A DNA stretch of 64,000 bases from Sphingobacteriales bacterium (GTDB lineage Bacteria; Bacteroidota; Bacteroidia; Chitinophagales; LD1), in the NCBI GenBank assembly GCA_018262795.1, contig JADFDM010000003.1, positions 62,001-126,000 on the forward strand, given 5' to 3'. The notes below the pieces were generated by a model. That model did not search any database, was not told the origin of the DNA, and was given only the letters and a program-made list of their open reading frames with translations. Positions 42,191 to 51,587 of the stretch are shown here, one piece after another. Each line of letters begins with the position of its first letter. Positions within the stretch are counted from its first letter, which is position 1. Position numbers and translations under genes: made by a program.

Positions 42191-43441
42191 TTATTCATCC
42201 TGAAACTCACTTTCAAGTATCTTTCTGATGTCTTTGATAGATTCCTCTTCCAGATCAGTTCTGCGCACCAATTCATCATCGCTCAGCGCCAATACACTCT
42301 TGGCTGAATCGCAACCGATTTTCTTTAACTCATCTATCATCCAGCCTTCAATTTCATCTGCAAATTCATCGAGTTCAATATCGTATTCCTCTTCTTCTCC
42401 CTCTTCGTTTTCGCGATATACATCAATTTCAAATCCTACTAAACGGCTGGCCAGTTTAATGTTTACTCCGCGCTTGCCGATGGCGAGTGATACTTGATCA
42501 GGCTCTAAGTACACTGATATGCGTTTCTTTTCCTGATTAATGTCAATAGAGTTGATTTTTGCCGGAGCGAGTGCTCGCTGCACCATTAACGAAAGGTTAT
42601 TGGTATGGTTGATAATGTCAATATTCTCATTTTTCAACTCGCGCACAATGCCGTGAATCCGAGAACCTTTTACTCCTACGCAAGCACCTACCGGATCAAT
42701 TCTGTCATCAAACGACTCTACCACTACTTTGGCTTTTTCACCCGGTTCACGCACAATATTTTTAATCACAATCAAGCCGTCAAAAACCTCCGGCACTTCC
42801 TGTTCCATCAGTTTTGCCAAGAAAGCGTTATCGGTTCTGGAAAGAATAATGTAGGGGGTGCCATTCTTCATCTCCACTTTCTTAATGACCGTGCGAACCG
42901 TTTCTCCTTTTTTAAAGAAATCGGTTTTAATCTGCTCTGACTTCGGCAACAGCAATTCATTTCCTTCTTCGTCCAGCAGTAGAATTTCCTTCTTCCACAC
43001 CTGATAAACTTCGGCTGCTACAATTTCACCTACTCTGTCCTTATACTTTTTAAACACCTCATCTTTTTCGAGGTCGCCCACGCGCGAAGCGAGGGTTTGG
43101 CGGGCGGCAAGAATGGCTCTGCGACCAAAACTTTCCAGCTCAATTTTCTCGTAAGTTTCTTCCCCTACTTCAAAGTCTTCTTCGATTTGTTGTGCATCGC
43201 TGATACCGATTTGTATAATGGGATCTTCGACCTTATCGTCCTCTACAATTTCCCGCCTGTGCCATATTTCAAGGTCTCCTTTATCGGTATTGACCACAAT
43301 GTCAAAATTGTCCACTTCACCGTATTTTTTGCGAAGCAGAGTTCTAAAAACATCTTCGAGCACCTTCATCATAGTAGGGCGGTCAATGTTTTTCATTTGT
43401 TTGAACTCGCTAAAGGAGTCTATCAGATCTAAACTGTTCAT
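42191..43441 (-). CDS. nusA: Transcription termination/antitermination protein NusA
   Basis: A 416-residue RNA-polymerase-associated factor. The N-terminal domain (about 1-125) is followed by the S1 domain (DRVGEIVAAEVYQV) and two KH domains (GACVGVKGSRIHGIVRELKNE and LAIGKRGVNIKLASRL patterns). An acidic C-terminal stretch (EEGEEEEYDIELDE) and a final helix-hairpin-like segment follow. The C-terminal AR repeats of E. coli are absent, as usual outside Proteobacteria. It is 53 nt downstream of rimP and 110 nt upstream of infB. Confidence 0.96.
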   Translation of the reverse strand: MNSLDLIDSFSEFKQMKNIDRPTMMKVLEDVFRTLLRKKYGEVDNFDIVVNTDKGDLEIWHRREIVEDDKVEDPIIQIGISDAQQIEEDFEVGEETYEKIELESFGRRAILAARQTLASRVGDLEKDEVFKKYKDRVGEIVAAEVYQVWKKEILLLDEEGNELLLPKSEQIKTDFFKKGETVRTVIKKVEMKNGTPYIILSRTDNAFLAKLMEQEVPEVFDGLIVIKNIVREPGEKAKVVVESFDDRIDPVGACVGVKGSRIHGIVRELKNENIDIINHTNNLSLMVQRALAPAKINSIDINQEKKRISVYLEPDQVSLAIGKRGVNIKLASRLVGFEIDVYRENEEGEEEEYDIELDEFADEIEGWMIDELKKIGCDSAKSVLALSDDELVRRTDLEEESIKDIRKILESEFQDE

Positions 43442-43494
43442 AGTGTTTAGTTTTTCGTTTTGATTTGTATGAATTTTATGGACGAATGATTCTT

Positions 43495-43986
43495 TTAAAA
43501 TTTAAAAACTAACAGCGCCTTTTTGATGTCCGCATATTTTATCTCGATTTCGCGCGGCTCGGCCTCGGCCTCCTGCTCTTTCTTTTTACTTTTCTTTTTA
43601 ACCTGCACCACTTCGCGCAGTTTTATTTTCTCCTGATCGGCTGCCATTAATTCGGCTTCTATTTTCTCTCCATCCTTCTTTACTACATCCAGCACTCGAC
43701 CGATTCGCTTTTTAAATTGACGAGGCACTTTTAACGGATTGGTCATGCCCGGTGAGGATACCTCCAAGATATAATTGTCGGGTACCAGCCCGCTACCATC
43801 GAGGTTTTTTTCGAGGAGGCGCGAAATAAGCGCGCACTCATCAATGTGAATTCCTTCATCACTATCTACGAACACTTCGATTTTCTTTCCTGCCGAAACA
43901 TTTACGTCCACCAGAAATAAATTCTTTTCGTTTAACAGTGGGCTTAACCACTTTTCAATATTGCTCTTAATTGCCTCCGTGTTCAT
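43495..43986 (-). CDS. rimP: Ribosome maturation factor RimP
   Basis: This 163-residue protein from the ATG at 43986 acts in 30S subunit assembly. The conserved strand LVDVNVSAGKKIEVFVDSDEG, HIDECALISRLLE and the EVSSPGMTNPLK motif are clear. The C-terminal SH3-like domain contains a Lys/Glu-rich insertion (KKKSKKKEQEAEAE). The open frame extends to 44190, but the leader hairpin and promoter lie in that extension, so the downstream ATG is the start. Confidence 0.93.
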   Translation of the reverse strand: MNTEAIKSNIEKWLSPLLNEKNLFLVDVNVSAGKKIEVFVDSDEGIHIDECALISRLLEKNLDGSGLVPDNYILEVSSPGMTNPLKVPRQFKKRIGRVLDVVKKDGEKIEAELMAADQEKIKLREVVQVKKKSKKKEQEAEAEPREIEIKYADIKKALLVFKF

Positions 43987-44000
43987 ATCCGAAAAAAACG

Positions 44001-44022
44001 AGAGGGGACTCTCGTCCCCTCT
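44001..44022 (-). terminator. Attenuator-like hairpin in the rimP-nusA-infB leader
   Basis: On the minus strand AGAGGGGAC / GTCCCCTCT forms a perfect 9-bp stem with a 4-nt loop, followed by CG and seven T. It lies 14 nt upstream of the rimP ATG and downstream of the putative promoter, so it is in the mRNA leader. This has the form of an intrinsic terminator whose read-through could be tuned, for instance by NusA encoded in the operon (inference). Confidence 0.72.
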
Positions 44023-44042
44023 ACCAATCATAAATTCGGCTG

Positions 44043-44073
44043 CAAATATGAGTTTAATTATTGAGAAAGTCAA
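44043..44073 (-). promoter_or_regulatory. Putative promoter of the rimP-nusA-infB operon
   Basis: Minus strand: TTG (44071-44073), 20-nt spacer, CATATTTG (44043-44050), one mismatch to TAnnTTTG. The leader would be about 50 nt and contain the hairpin at 44001-44022. The 379-nt gap 43987-44365 holds this promoter and, on the plus strand, the FKBP promoter candidate. No other gene was seen in it. Confidence 0.6.
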
Positions 44074-44277
44074 ATGGAGAAACAAAACGAGACGAATAGC
44101 TCCCCTTACTGCCTCCCCACCGGCCGTGGCAGAAAAGAGCCGTCCGCTGTGCTGCAGGTAATCGAATACATTCAAACCTACAAGAAGCATTTGTGTATTT
44201 GTAAATTAACACTATAGCTAATTTAGCGAGAGAATTCCTATGACACCTGTTCTCATTTTTCATTTCATCAATCCTAT

Positions 44278-44285
44278 TAATTTTG
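44278..44285 (+). promoter_or_regulatory. Putative -7 element for the SlyD-like gene
   Basis: TAATTTTG matches TAnnTTTG exactly. It lies about 80 nt before the ATG. No TTG -33 element is at the expected distance. Confidence 0.4.
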
Positions 44286-44365
44286 CCCGACAAGCTTCGG
44301 TTTTCTTCTCGCCCGTCAGCAAAAGTTCCCGTCCCTTGATTTTTATCATTCTTTAAAAAACAATA

Positions 44366-44872
44366 ATGAAAGCATCACCAGACAAAGTAGTAAAGATTAC
44401 TTATCAGTTACGCACTGAACCGGAAGGACAAATTGTTGACGCAGCGGAAAAAGATAGTCCGTTTGCATTTTTATTCGGACACAACAATGTGTTAGAGCAA
44501 TTTGAAAAGAACTTAGAAGGCCTGACTGCCGGGAATGACTTCTCTTTCACACTAACCGCTGAAGACGGATATGGGGAATATGATGATCAGGCAGTAATCG
44601 AATTAGACAAAAGCGTATTTTCTCACGAGGGGAACATTATGGAAGACATGCTTTTTGAAGGCAATATTGTGCCGCTTCAGGATCAGCACGGCAATCCGTT
44701 TCAGGGTCGTATTGTTAGTATTGCAGGGGATAAAGTAACGGTGGACATGAACCACCCTTTTGCCGGCAAAACACTTTACTTCAATGGCGCAGTGGTCGAA
44801 GTACGCGAGGCTAACCAAACAGAACTGGAGCATGGTCACGTGCATGAGCATGGCGATCATGGCCACCATTAA
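44366..44872 (+). CDS. FKBP-type peptidyl-prolyl isomerase, SlyD-like
   Basis: A 168-residue cis-trans prolyl isomerase and chaperone. The split FKBP domain (YQLRTEPEGQIVDAAEKDSPFAFLFGH, LEQFEKNLEGL, DGYGEYDDQAVIEL over neighbouring strands) surrounds the insert-in-flap domain (about 70-130, FEGNIVPLQDQHG, DMNHPFAGKTLYF). The C-terminus is His-rich (HGHVHEHGDHGHH), suited to Ni or other metal binding as in SlyD. It ends with a terminator shared with the neighbouring cluster. Confidence 0.94.
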   Translation: MKASPDKVVKITYQLRTEPEGQIVDAAEKDSPFAFLFGHNNVLEQFEKNLEGLTAGNDFSFTLTAEDGYGEYDDQAVIELDKSVFSHEGNIMEDMLFEGNIVPLQDQHGNPFQGRIVSIAGDKVTVDMNHPFAGKTLYFNGAVVEVREANQTELEHGHVHEHGDHGHH

Positions 44873-44924
44873 AGAATAGGTTACGTTTCTTTCAGCAGAG
44901 AATTAAAAGATTGTGATAAATTGA

Positions 44925-44949
44925 AACGGCTACAAAAAATGTAGCTGTT
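44925..44949. terminator. Bidirectional intrinsic terminator
   Basis: ACGGCTACA / TGTAGCTGT with an AAAAA-type loop and T7 on the right. It separates the SlyD-like gene from the convergent polysaccharide cluster, whose last stop is at 44953. Confidence 0.82.
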
Positions 44950-44952
44950 TTT

Positions 44953-46215
44953 TTATTCGGAAACCGGTGAGGTTGTTGGCAGTACTTTTTGATAAACTGA
45001 AATATACTTTTCAATTCCATTTTTTAATGAGTAATATTTGAAAGCTCCTTCGCGAATACCGCCTATCTCCCGTTTCTGGCTTAGCATTTCATCAATTGCT
45101 GAATTATACGATTGGGCGGTAAAGTCTTCAATCACAATCCCTGAATTGGTGTCTTCTACAATCATGTCCACATCTCCAACACCGCTATTACATACAATCG
45201 GAATTTGCATCCCCATTATTTCGCCTTGCTTAGTAGGGGAGGAGCCGGCTTTTGAAAATAGGGGCTGTATAAAAAATATAGCGTAGTTGGATAGCGCCAA
45301 ATAAGCAGCAACTTCTTGCCGTTTTGCCGAATAAAAAATAAAAGCAGTTTCTTCGATTCCTTTGGCAGCCGCTTTTTTAAGGATGGGCGCTGTGGAGTCA
45401 TTTGTAATAAATAGGAACTTTGCAGCAGGAGATTTTTTGAGCAAGCAGTTGAAAAAATCAAGCATTTCATCGAGCATATACCAAGTGCCAATACTTCCCA
45501 AATAGGATAGCACAAACTCCTTCCCCGTTAAACCAAATTTTCTCTGAAGTTCTTGTTGCTTGTTGCTATTGATACGCGCTGGCGAAAAAAGTTCGAGATC
45601 TGCACAACAGGGAATCACCTCAATAGGGATAGGTTGATTTTCGATTTCTTTCCAGGAATGAATAATATCCTTTCCCTTGTGAGTGAGGGATATTACACCA
45701 TCTGCTCCCGATAAAAATTGCTGTTCCTTTTTCTTGAAGTAACCGAAAATAAATTTGAATAAAGGGTTACTCAGGTTCCATATTTTCCCATCCACTCTTT
45801 CATCTGCATAGAAGCCTCGCATGTCAAATATGAACTTTAATCCTTGATTGCGTTTTAATGCTAAACCAACAAACGAAGAGATGTAACTTCGGCAATGGAC
45901 TATTCCAAATCCTTTTTTCCGATGTAGCGCAAAAGCTTTACGCTTCATTTTATAAAGATCCCACAGAGTAGAAAGAATTGGCGGTCTTTTCGTGTAGGAA
46001 AGCGGCACCCATTCTATGCCGGAAGATTTAAGTTGTGCCGCTATTTCGTGTGATAATGTTTCGTATCGTTCCGGTTTTTCAAAACTCAATAACGTGAACT
46101 GGTATCCGGCTTTACTCAACCCCTCGAGATATGGGATTACCTGGCTTTGTCCAAGCGGGTCAGTCATCCCATCATAGCTGATATAGAGGACGTTTATCTT
46201 CCCTTTAGTCGCCAT
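44953..46215 (-). CDS. Glycosyltransferase family 4
   Basis: A 420-residue GT-B enzyme. Features include the N-terminal LYISYDGMTDPLGQSQVIPYLEGL-type acceptor loop, FDMRGFYADERVDG, and the C-terminal nucleotide-sugar domain with LSYLGSIGTWYMLDEM and a (K/S)xxxP-E-like region GSSPTKQGEIMG. The acceptor and sugar are unknown. It overlaps asnB by 11 nt and is the last gene of the minus-strand polysaccharide cluster. Confidence 0.88.
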   Translation of the reverse strand: MATKGKINVLYISYDGMTDPLGQSQVIPYLEGLSKAGYQFTLLSFEKPERYETLSHEIAAQLKSSGIEWVPLSYTKRPPILSTLWDLYKMKRKAFALHRKKGFGIVHCRSYISSFVGLALKRNQGLKFIFDMRGFYADERVDGKIWNLSNPLFKFIFGYFKKKEQQFLSGADGVISLTHKGKDIIHSWKEIENQPIPIEVIPCCADLELFSPARINSNKQQELQRKFGLTGKEFVLSYLGSIGTWYMLDEMLDFFNCLLKKSPAAKFLFITNDSTAPILKKAAAKGIEETAFIFYSAKRQEVAAYLALSNYAIFFIQPLFSKAGSSPTKQGEIMGMQIPIVCNSGVGDVDMIVEDTNSGIVIEDFTAQSYNSAIDEMLSQKREIGGIREGAFKYYSLKNGIEKYISVYQKVLPTTSPVSE

Positions 46216-48058
46216 GGTCTTCTACCCATTTGTGAATCAAAATGAGAAGCCAAAGCCTATTGTACAGGTGGTCCTCTCCACGCATAAATCTTTGTACCAA
46301 TTCAGAACTTTTAGTAGGATTCACAATGCCTGCCTTAGCGATTAAATCCTCGTTCAGATATTTTGTAATTAAGTAGTTAAGATCCGTTTTAAGCCATTGG
46401 GATAAGGGGATTGAAAACCCCCATTTGGGACGTTCAAATAATTTTTTCGGCACATAATCGTACAGCACTTCCTTCAACAAATATTTTGCGATGTTCCCAT
46501 TTCGTTTAAGACGTTCATCGAGATTAAGCGCAAACTCAACTATTCTATAATCCAGAAATGGCGTTCGGGTTTCCAGCGAAAATTGCATACTTGCAATATC
46601 CACTTTTACCAGTAAATCATCTTTTAGATAATAGTTGATGTCAAACAAAGCTTGTTGTTCGGATGCAGAAAGAATGCGATTCAGATTTGAAAAATCTTCT
46701 GTGAACAACAACTCACTTTTGTACTCCGGTTGCACCAGATGAGCTAATTCTTCCTTGCTAAAGAAATATTGTTCTTGCGAAAAGATGTGACTTTTGATTC
46801 GTTTTTTGTCGGAATAGTTAAATATCTCAGCGGCTCGTTTATACTTATTTGAACACTTCGACAGATACAACCGGATGGGTTTCCGCAAATGGTGAAACCA
46901 AGGATTATTCAGGCGCTTTGCCCAATTGTAAGCGCCATAGCCCATGAATAGTTCATCCCCTCCATCGCCACTGAGGGTGACAGTAACATATTGCCGAGCA
47001 AGTTTAGATACCAGCATAGTAGGGATGGCAGATGAATCAGCATAAGGTTCATCATAGGCATTTATCATCTGATCAATAAGTGCTAAGGCATCATCTTGGG
47101 TGACGGTAAACTCGTGATGGTTCGTTCCCAAATGAGTCGCTACCTGACGCGCATACTTACTTTCATCAAATTTTGAATGGTTGAATCCGATAGAAAAAGT
47201 GTTGATAGGTTTTGAAGAAAGCCGTTGCGCCATAGCGGTTACTACACTGGAATCTATGCCACCACTCAGAAAAGTCCCCATGGGAACATCGCTGATCATA
47301 CGGTATTGAACAGATGACTGCAGAAGTACATCTAATTGTTTTTTTGCTGAGTTAAAATCAGACTGTATGCCGGCACTTATTTTCTCCTCTGCTTTCCAAT
47401 ACGAAGTAATCTCAATTTCTCCGTGATTGATAACTGCAAAACATCCGCTTGGAAGTTTTTTAATTTCATGGTATATAGTAGAGGGTCCGGGGATGTAGCC
47501 GCTATGGAGAAAACTAAAGATGGCTGGTTTAAATATGGACACTTTATCTTTAATGAAGCGAGGCTTTAGCAACCCCTTTATTTCGGAGCAGAATGCAAAA
47601 TTACCCTCCTGTTGAAAATAGTACAATGGCTTTACCCCTAAGCGATCTCTAAAAAGGTACAGGGTACCTTTCTCCATATCATAAATTAAAAAGGCAAACA
47701 TACCGTTGAACATCTGTACACATTGGGGGCCTATGCGCGCAAAGGCTTCTAAAATAATTTCTGTATCAGAAGAGGTTTTGGGTTGTATTTTTAACTCTCT
47801 TTCAATGTCTTTATAGTTATAGATTTCTCCATTAAAGACAATGACATATCGCCCATCGCTGGAAAACATGGGTTGATTAGCCGCAGTGCTTAAATCTATA
47901 ATGCTAAGTCGCCTATGTCCTAATCCGACTGTTTTATCTGCACTCAAAAAAAAACCATCCGCGTCTGGCCCTCTATGAGAAATAGAACTCGTCATTTCAT
48001 TCAGGTCACTTTCGCTGAATTGTAATTTGGGAGAAGAAAAGCCAACAATTCCACACAT
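46205..48058 (-). CDS. asnB: Asparagine synthase (glutamine-hydrolysing)
   Basis: A 617-residue enzyme. Cys2 (MCGIVGF) is the glutaminase nucleophile. The N-terminal class II amidotransferase domain has HRRLSIIDLS and FNGEIYNY. The ATP-pyrophosphatase domain has the P-loop SGGIDSS (265-271) and SGDGGDELFMGYGAY. In polysaccharide clusters AsnB-type enzymes often amidate uronic acids in glycans rather than making free asparagine. The adjacent WbpB-like dehydrogenase of a uronic acid pathway supports this reading (inference). Confidence 0.92.
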   Translation of the reverse strand: MCGIVGFSSPKLQFSESDLNEMTSSISHRGPDADGFFLSADKTVGLGHRRLSIIDLSTAANQPMFSSDGRYVIVFNGEIYNYKDIERELKIQPKTSSDTEIILEAFARIGPQCVQMFNGMFAFLIYDMEKGTLYLFRDRLGVKPLYYFQQEGNFAFCSEIKGLLKPRFIKDKVSIFKPAIFSFLHSGYIPGPSTIYHEIKKLPSGCFAVINHGEIEITSYWKAEEKISAGIQSDFNSAKKQLDVLLQSSVQYRMISDVPMGTFLSGGIDSSVVTAMAQRLSSKPINTFSIGFNHSKFDESKYARQVATHLGTNHHEFTVTQDDALALIDQMINAYDEPYADSSAIPTMLVSKLARQYVTVTLSGDGGDELFMGYGAYNWAKRLNNPWFHHLRKPIRLYLSKCSNKYKRAAEIFNYSDKKRIKSHIFSQEQYFFSKEELAHLVQPEYKSELLFTEDFSNLNRILSASEQQALFDINYYLKDDLLVKVDIASMQFSLETRTPFLDYRIVEFALNLDERLKRNGNIAKYLLKEVLYDYVPKKLFERPKWGFSIPLSQWLKTDLNYLITKYLNEDLIAKAGIVNPTKSSELVQRFMRGEDHLYNRLWLLILIHKWVEDHGD

Positions 48059-48071
48059 GATGCTGATAGTA

Positions 48072-49037
48072 TTATTCTGACAAAAAAGGATGGCGTGTAA
48101 GAGGGAGCTTACAAAAAGGGTGATACTCCCCCTTTAATCCAATAGGCTGAGAATGCCGGATGTTCTGTGCGATATGGATGCTTGGCAGCGCATCTTTCAC
48201 ACTGAATCCCTCCCCTTCCAATATCTTCTCATAACTTCTTGTGTGCAAATCTGTAAAGCCGTCACTAAATTCAATTTCCTCTCCTTCGAGAGTCATACTT
48301 CTATAAGTTCGCATCCCTTTCTTCACAACTGACTCCGGCAACGTATCTGAATTTATACTTAAAAACCATCTGACGCGCGCCTTTTCAAATTCCAGAAACC
48401 CTGCGGCTCTGTCGTGAGTGTGTAAGTGAACCACATTTGCTTTTACCTTGCCAAAAAGATAGGTAAGCATATCGAAGAAGTGAATACCAATATTCGTAGC
48501 AATGCCACCACTTTTGTTGGTATCGCCTTTCCAACTGGTATAGTACCAATTGCCCCGCGAAGTAATGTAGGTAAGGTCAAAATCATATACCTTATCGGGA
48601 TTTGAGTCAATCGTTTTCTTTAGTGCTACGATATTTGGGTGCAATCTCAATTGAAGGATGGTGTTTATTTTTTTTCCTGCTTCACCTTCCATTTCTATTA
48701 ATGATTCCGCATTTCTTGAGTTCAGCACTAAAGGTTTTTCACAGATTACATTCGCTCCCGTTCTAAGACCAAAACGGATATGAGAGTCGTGTAAATAATT
48801 GGGGGAGCAAATAGTCACATAATCCACCGAAATTCCTTTTCGCAACAATTTAGAAACGTGACGATCAAAGCGTTCAAACTCTACAAAAAAATCGGCTTTT
48901 GGGAAATAAGAGTCAATAATCCCAACGCTGTCAAAGGGGTCGTAAGCTGCAACCAGATCATTGCCGGTATCTTTGATGGCTTTGTAGTGGCGAGGAGCTA
49001 TGTAACCCGCAGCTCCTATTAGAGCAAAATTATTCAT
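48072..49037 (-). CDS. wbpB: UDP-N-acetylglucosaminuronate 3-dehydrogenase (WbpB/WlbA type)
   Basis: A 321-residue Gfo/Idh/MocA-family enzyme. The N-terminus FALIGAAGYIAPRHYKAIKD, then CSPNYLHD, CEKPL (99-103), YITSRGNWYYTSWKGD, GGIATNIGIHFFD and FSDGFTDLHTRSYE match WlbA/WbpB closely over the length. This enzyme oxidises C3 of UDP-GlcNAcA using NAD, the first step towards di-N-acetylated uronic acids. The usual partners (aminotransferase WbpE and acetyltransferase WbpD) are not in this window. It overlaps the next gene by 8 nt. Confidence 0.9.
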   Translation of the reverse strand: MNNFALIGAAGYIAPRHYKAIKDTGNDLVAAYDPFDSVGIIDSYFPKADFFVEFERFDRHVSKLLRKGISVDYVTICSPNYLHDSHIRFGLRTGANVICEKPLVLNSRNAESLIEMEGEAGKKINTILQLRLHPNIVALKKTIDSNPDKVYDFDLTYITSRGNWYYTSWKGDTNKSGGIATNIGIHFFDMLTYLFGKVKANVVHLHTHDRAAGFLEFEKARVRWFLSINSDTLPESVVKKGMRTYRSMTLEGEEIEFSDGFTDLHTRSYEKILEGEGFSVKDALPSIHIAQNIRHSQPIGLKGEYHPFCKLPLTRHPFLSE

Positions 49038-50337
49038 GAGATATAGTGTTGTTTATCAGGTGAGCCAAAATTTTAGTTTGTTCTCTTCTCGAATAGCATT
49101 TCCTATCGGGAATTGCTTCCACTGGCGGTTGAGTTTTATTTAGAAACCGCGAGTACTGTGTTTCAATAAATGAAGCCACCTGTTCAGCAGTTTCCACAGC
49201 TTTTCCCGCATCATTTATTTTGATTAAATTTTCCATAACACCGTGATCATTTTCCACTAATAATATAGGGCGATTGACCGCAAGGTAATCAAACAGTTTA
49301 GCGTTCAACCATTTTGCATTATTCGCGGATAAAAGCAAAAGCAAATGAGATTGCTTTAACTCTTTCAGCAACTCAGGATATGGTATTTTAGGTAAAATTT
49401 TAATGAACGGTGAAAGCTTGGAAAACATTTTAACTCGGCTGATGGCTTCTTGTTGTGTTAGAAGGCCGTAAAATCGTATTTCAAACTTAGATGCGTCTTC
49501 CAAATTTCTGTTCTTCAGTACCCGATCAATGCCTTGAAGAAATATCTCTAACTTTTGATGTGGGTAAATGGTTCCAACATAGGAGATGATAAATGTAGTT
49601 TCTCCAGGCTTTAAGTTTTCTGTTCCAAACAATGCCTCTTCGTCAAATCCATTATAAACCACCTCAATGCATTTACTGCTGTGAATCTTATTTAAAGCAG
49701 TTGCATAATCGGGCGATGCGGTAGTTATAAGTGAACAGTTGCTGATGTAAGCATTTTCTTTTCTCCGGAAATAGAAATGTTGGAATTTTGCTAATACCCC
49801 CTGCTGATAATTGCCTTGGTTAGTCGTCCATCCATCTCGATAATCGGCTATCCAAGGGATTTGAAATTTGTGCGACAGCAAGTGGGCATACTTGAAAAGG
49901 ATAAAAGGTTCTCCTGTAGCAATAATTAAATCATAATTGGACTGGCTTACTATTTTTTGCGCTTGAAAATAAATTTGCGCTTTGTTATCAAATTGGAAAG
50001 AAATATGCTCTCCAATAGAATATATAAATGAAAGCACTTTTCTAATGAATTTAAATTTTTGTTCTCCAAATTTTAATAACAAGCGATCTCTCCAGTTAGG
50101 AACAAAAGGCGAGCGTACGACTTCTCTAAGTGGTAAAATACTTGCTTCAACATTTTGTTTTGTTGCACGGATATAATCTGGTGACGTATTAATATGCGCC
50201 TCCCAGTGCCTGGTAACTACTGTAACGGAATAACCCAACTCGGGAAGGTATTTATACCAACTATAAGGCCTTTGTGCTCCGATGGAAATTAATGGAGGGA
50301 AATCATAAGCTAGAATTAAAATCTTCTTCAAGCGCAA
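49030..50337 (-). CDS. Glycosyltransferase (GT-B, GT4-like)
   Basis: A 435-residue protein with a GT-B start (ILILAYDFPPLISIGAQRPYSW), a middle with WIADYRDGW, and a C-terminal domain with ISYVGTIYPHQKLEIFLQGI, LLLLSANNAKWLNAKLFDYLAVNRPILLV. The start codon appears to be TTG at 50337 or 50331, since no ATG precedes the first strand. The last residues overlap wbpB. The donor and acceptor are unknown, with WbpB-made uronic sugars a candidate donor (inference). Confidence 0.82.
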   Translation of the reverse strand: MRLKKILILAYDFPPLISIGAQRPYSWYKYLPELGYSVTVVTRHWEAHINTSPDYIRATKQNVEASILPLREVVRSPFVPNWRDRLLLKFGEQKFKFIRKVLSFIYSIGEHISFQFDNKAQIYFQAQKIVSQSNYDLIIATGEPFILFKYAHLLSHKFQIPWIADYRDGWTTNQGNYQQGVLAKFQHFYFRRKENAYISNCSLITTASPDYATALNKIHSSKCIEVVYNGFDEEALFGTENLKPGETTFIISYVGTIYPHQKLEIFLQGIDRVLKNRNLEDASKFEIRFYGLLTQQEAISRVKMFSKLSPFIKILPKIPYPELLKELKQSHLLLLLSANNAKWLNAKLFDYLAVNRPILLVENDHGVMENLIKINDAGKAVETAEQVASFIETQYSRFLNKTQPPVEAIPDRKCYSRREQTKILAHLINNTISHE

Positions 50338-50379
50338 CGAATTGAAATTTCGCGTGAATATACATTGCCGTATTTCAAT

Positions 50380-51576
50380 CTAACTAAGATTCTGATCTTG
50401 AGTTTGTGATGCTTTGTGGCTAAAAGTCAGTTGCTTGTATAAAACTTCCAGGTTTCTCATTTCTATCTGCCTATTTCCCAACTCATTCACGCGCAAATAA
50501 GCTAAATCGAGCATCTCGGTTGGATATTCTGACAGTGCTTTTTCTATCAGTTGAGCGAGTTGATGAGGGTCATTGTGTTTCAATACTAAAGTAGCGTTTT
50601 GAAAAATATCTGAATCATAAGGCAAGTTGGGAAGTATTACCGGACACCTCCCCGCCATAGCTTCTAAAGCAGAATTTGGAGTGCCATCACTCAGCGGAGT
50701 CATAATGGTAAGTGAAGCTTGTTTGTAGTACATCCAAATGGATTCCTGATCTAAGTAATCTTCCACTATAAATTTTAGCCCTATAGTATATTTTAGCTGA
50801 GTAAGATTTAAGAGGAGAGTTGCCGAGTAATTTTCATCATAGTGTTTTCCGCGAATGAATACGAAGGTGTAATTGCGGATGATGTGTTGTGGCAAGTACT
50901 CCAACGCTTGTATTTGCAAAGCAATATTGTAAATCGGAGAAAAAAAACGAGGGGAGAAAACAAACTTTTGATTCTGCAAAAGCCGATTCAGTAGTTGGGG
51001 TTTTTTGATTTCTGAAATAAGGTGTACGTCAACCCCTGTTCTAATAATTTTTGTTGATTTTATCTGAAATAGCTCTGTTACTTTTTTTAATTGAGCCAAA
51101 GAGGTACAGGTAACTAAACTTGCTTTTTCGAAAGCAGATTTGAAGAATCTATAGAGGAGTCTAAAATACAAACCCTTCAGATTTGTTGTCTTTTTTAGTT
51201 GAGGTATAACGAGCAATATGTCTGACCCGCGAGTAGTGATAATATAAGGCGTATTCACCATTAAGCCCCATAACGCATGAGGAGTGGCAAAAAGGATATG
51301 GACAAGATCAATATGGTGTTTCTGTAATTGCTGCCGAAGCCAAATGGCCGACTTGATAAAGGAAAAAATCTTTCTGATGGAAAAGGAGTTCAAATACCCG
51401 ATGTAGGTAATCCCATGCTTCTCATATTCTGCTTGTATCTCTGAAGTTAATAATTGCGTGGGCAGATGTTGCCTCTCCGAAACAAAGAACACCTTAAAAT
51501 CTTCCCGATTAGCGAAGTATTTCATCCATTTAAGGTCGTGGATAGAATTGTGTGTGCCAATGTATAAGATATTCAC
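50380..51576 (-). CDS. Glycosyltransferase (GT-B, GT4-like)
   Basis: A 398-residue protein starting with ILYIGTHNSIHDLKWMKYFAN. The C-terminal half has the typical SLTIMTPLSDGTPNSALEAMAGRCPVILPNL motif, where the Glu before AMAG is the conserved donor-site residue. The likely start is GTG at 51576. It lies 11 nt after the methyltransferase and 42 nt before the next glycosyltransferase. No membrane segments. Confidence 0.85.
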   Translation of the reverse strand: MNILYIGTHNSIHDLKWMKYFANREDFKVFFVSERQHLPTQLLTSEIQAEYEKHGITYIGYLNSFSIRKIFSFIKSAIWLRQQLQKHHIDLVHILFATPHALWGLMVNTPYIITTRGSDILLVIPQLKKTTNLKGLYFRLLYRFFKSAFEKASLVTCTSLAQLKKVTELFQIKSTKIIRTGVDVHLISEIKKPQLLNRLLQNQKFVFSPRFFSPIYNIALQIQALEYLPQHIIRNYTFVFIRGKHYDENYSATLLLNLTQLKYTIGLKFIVEDYLDQESIWMYYKQASLTIMTPLSDGTPNSALEAMAGRCPVILPNLPYDSDIFQNATLVLKHNDPHQLAQLIEKALSEYPTEMLDLAYLRVNELGNRQIEMRNLEVLYKQLTFSHKASQTQDQNLS

Positions 51577-51587
51577 ACCCGTATCAA

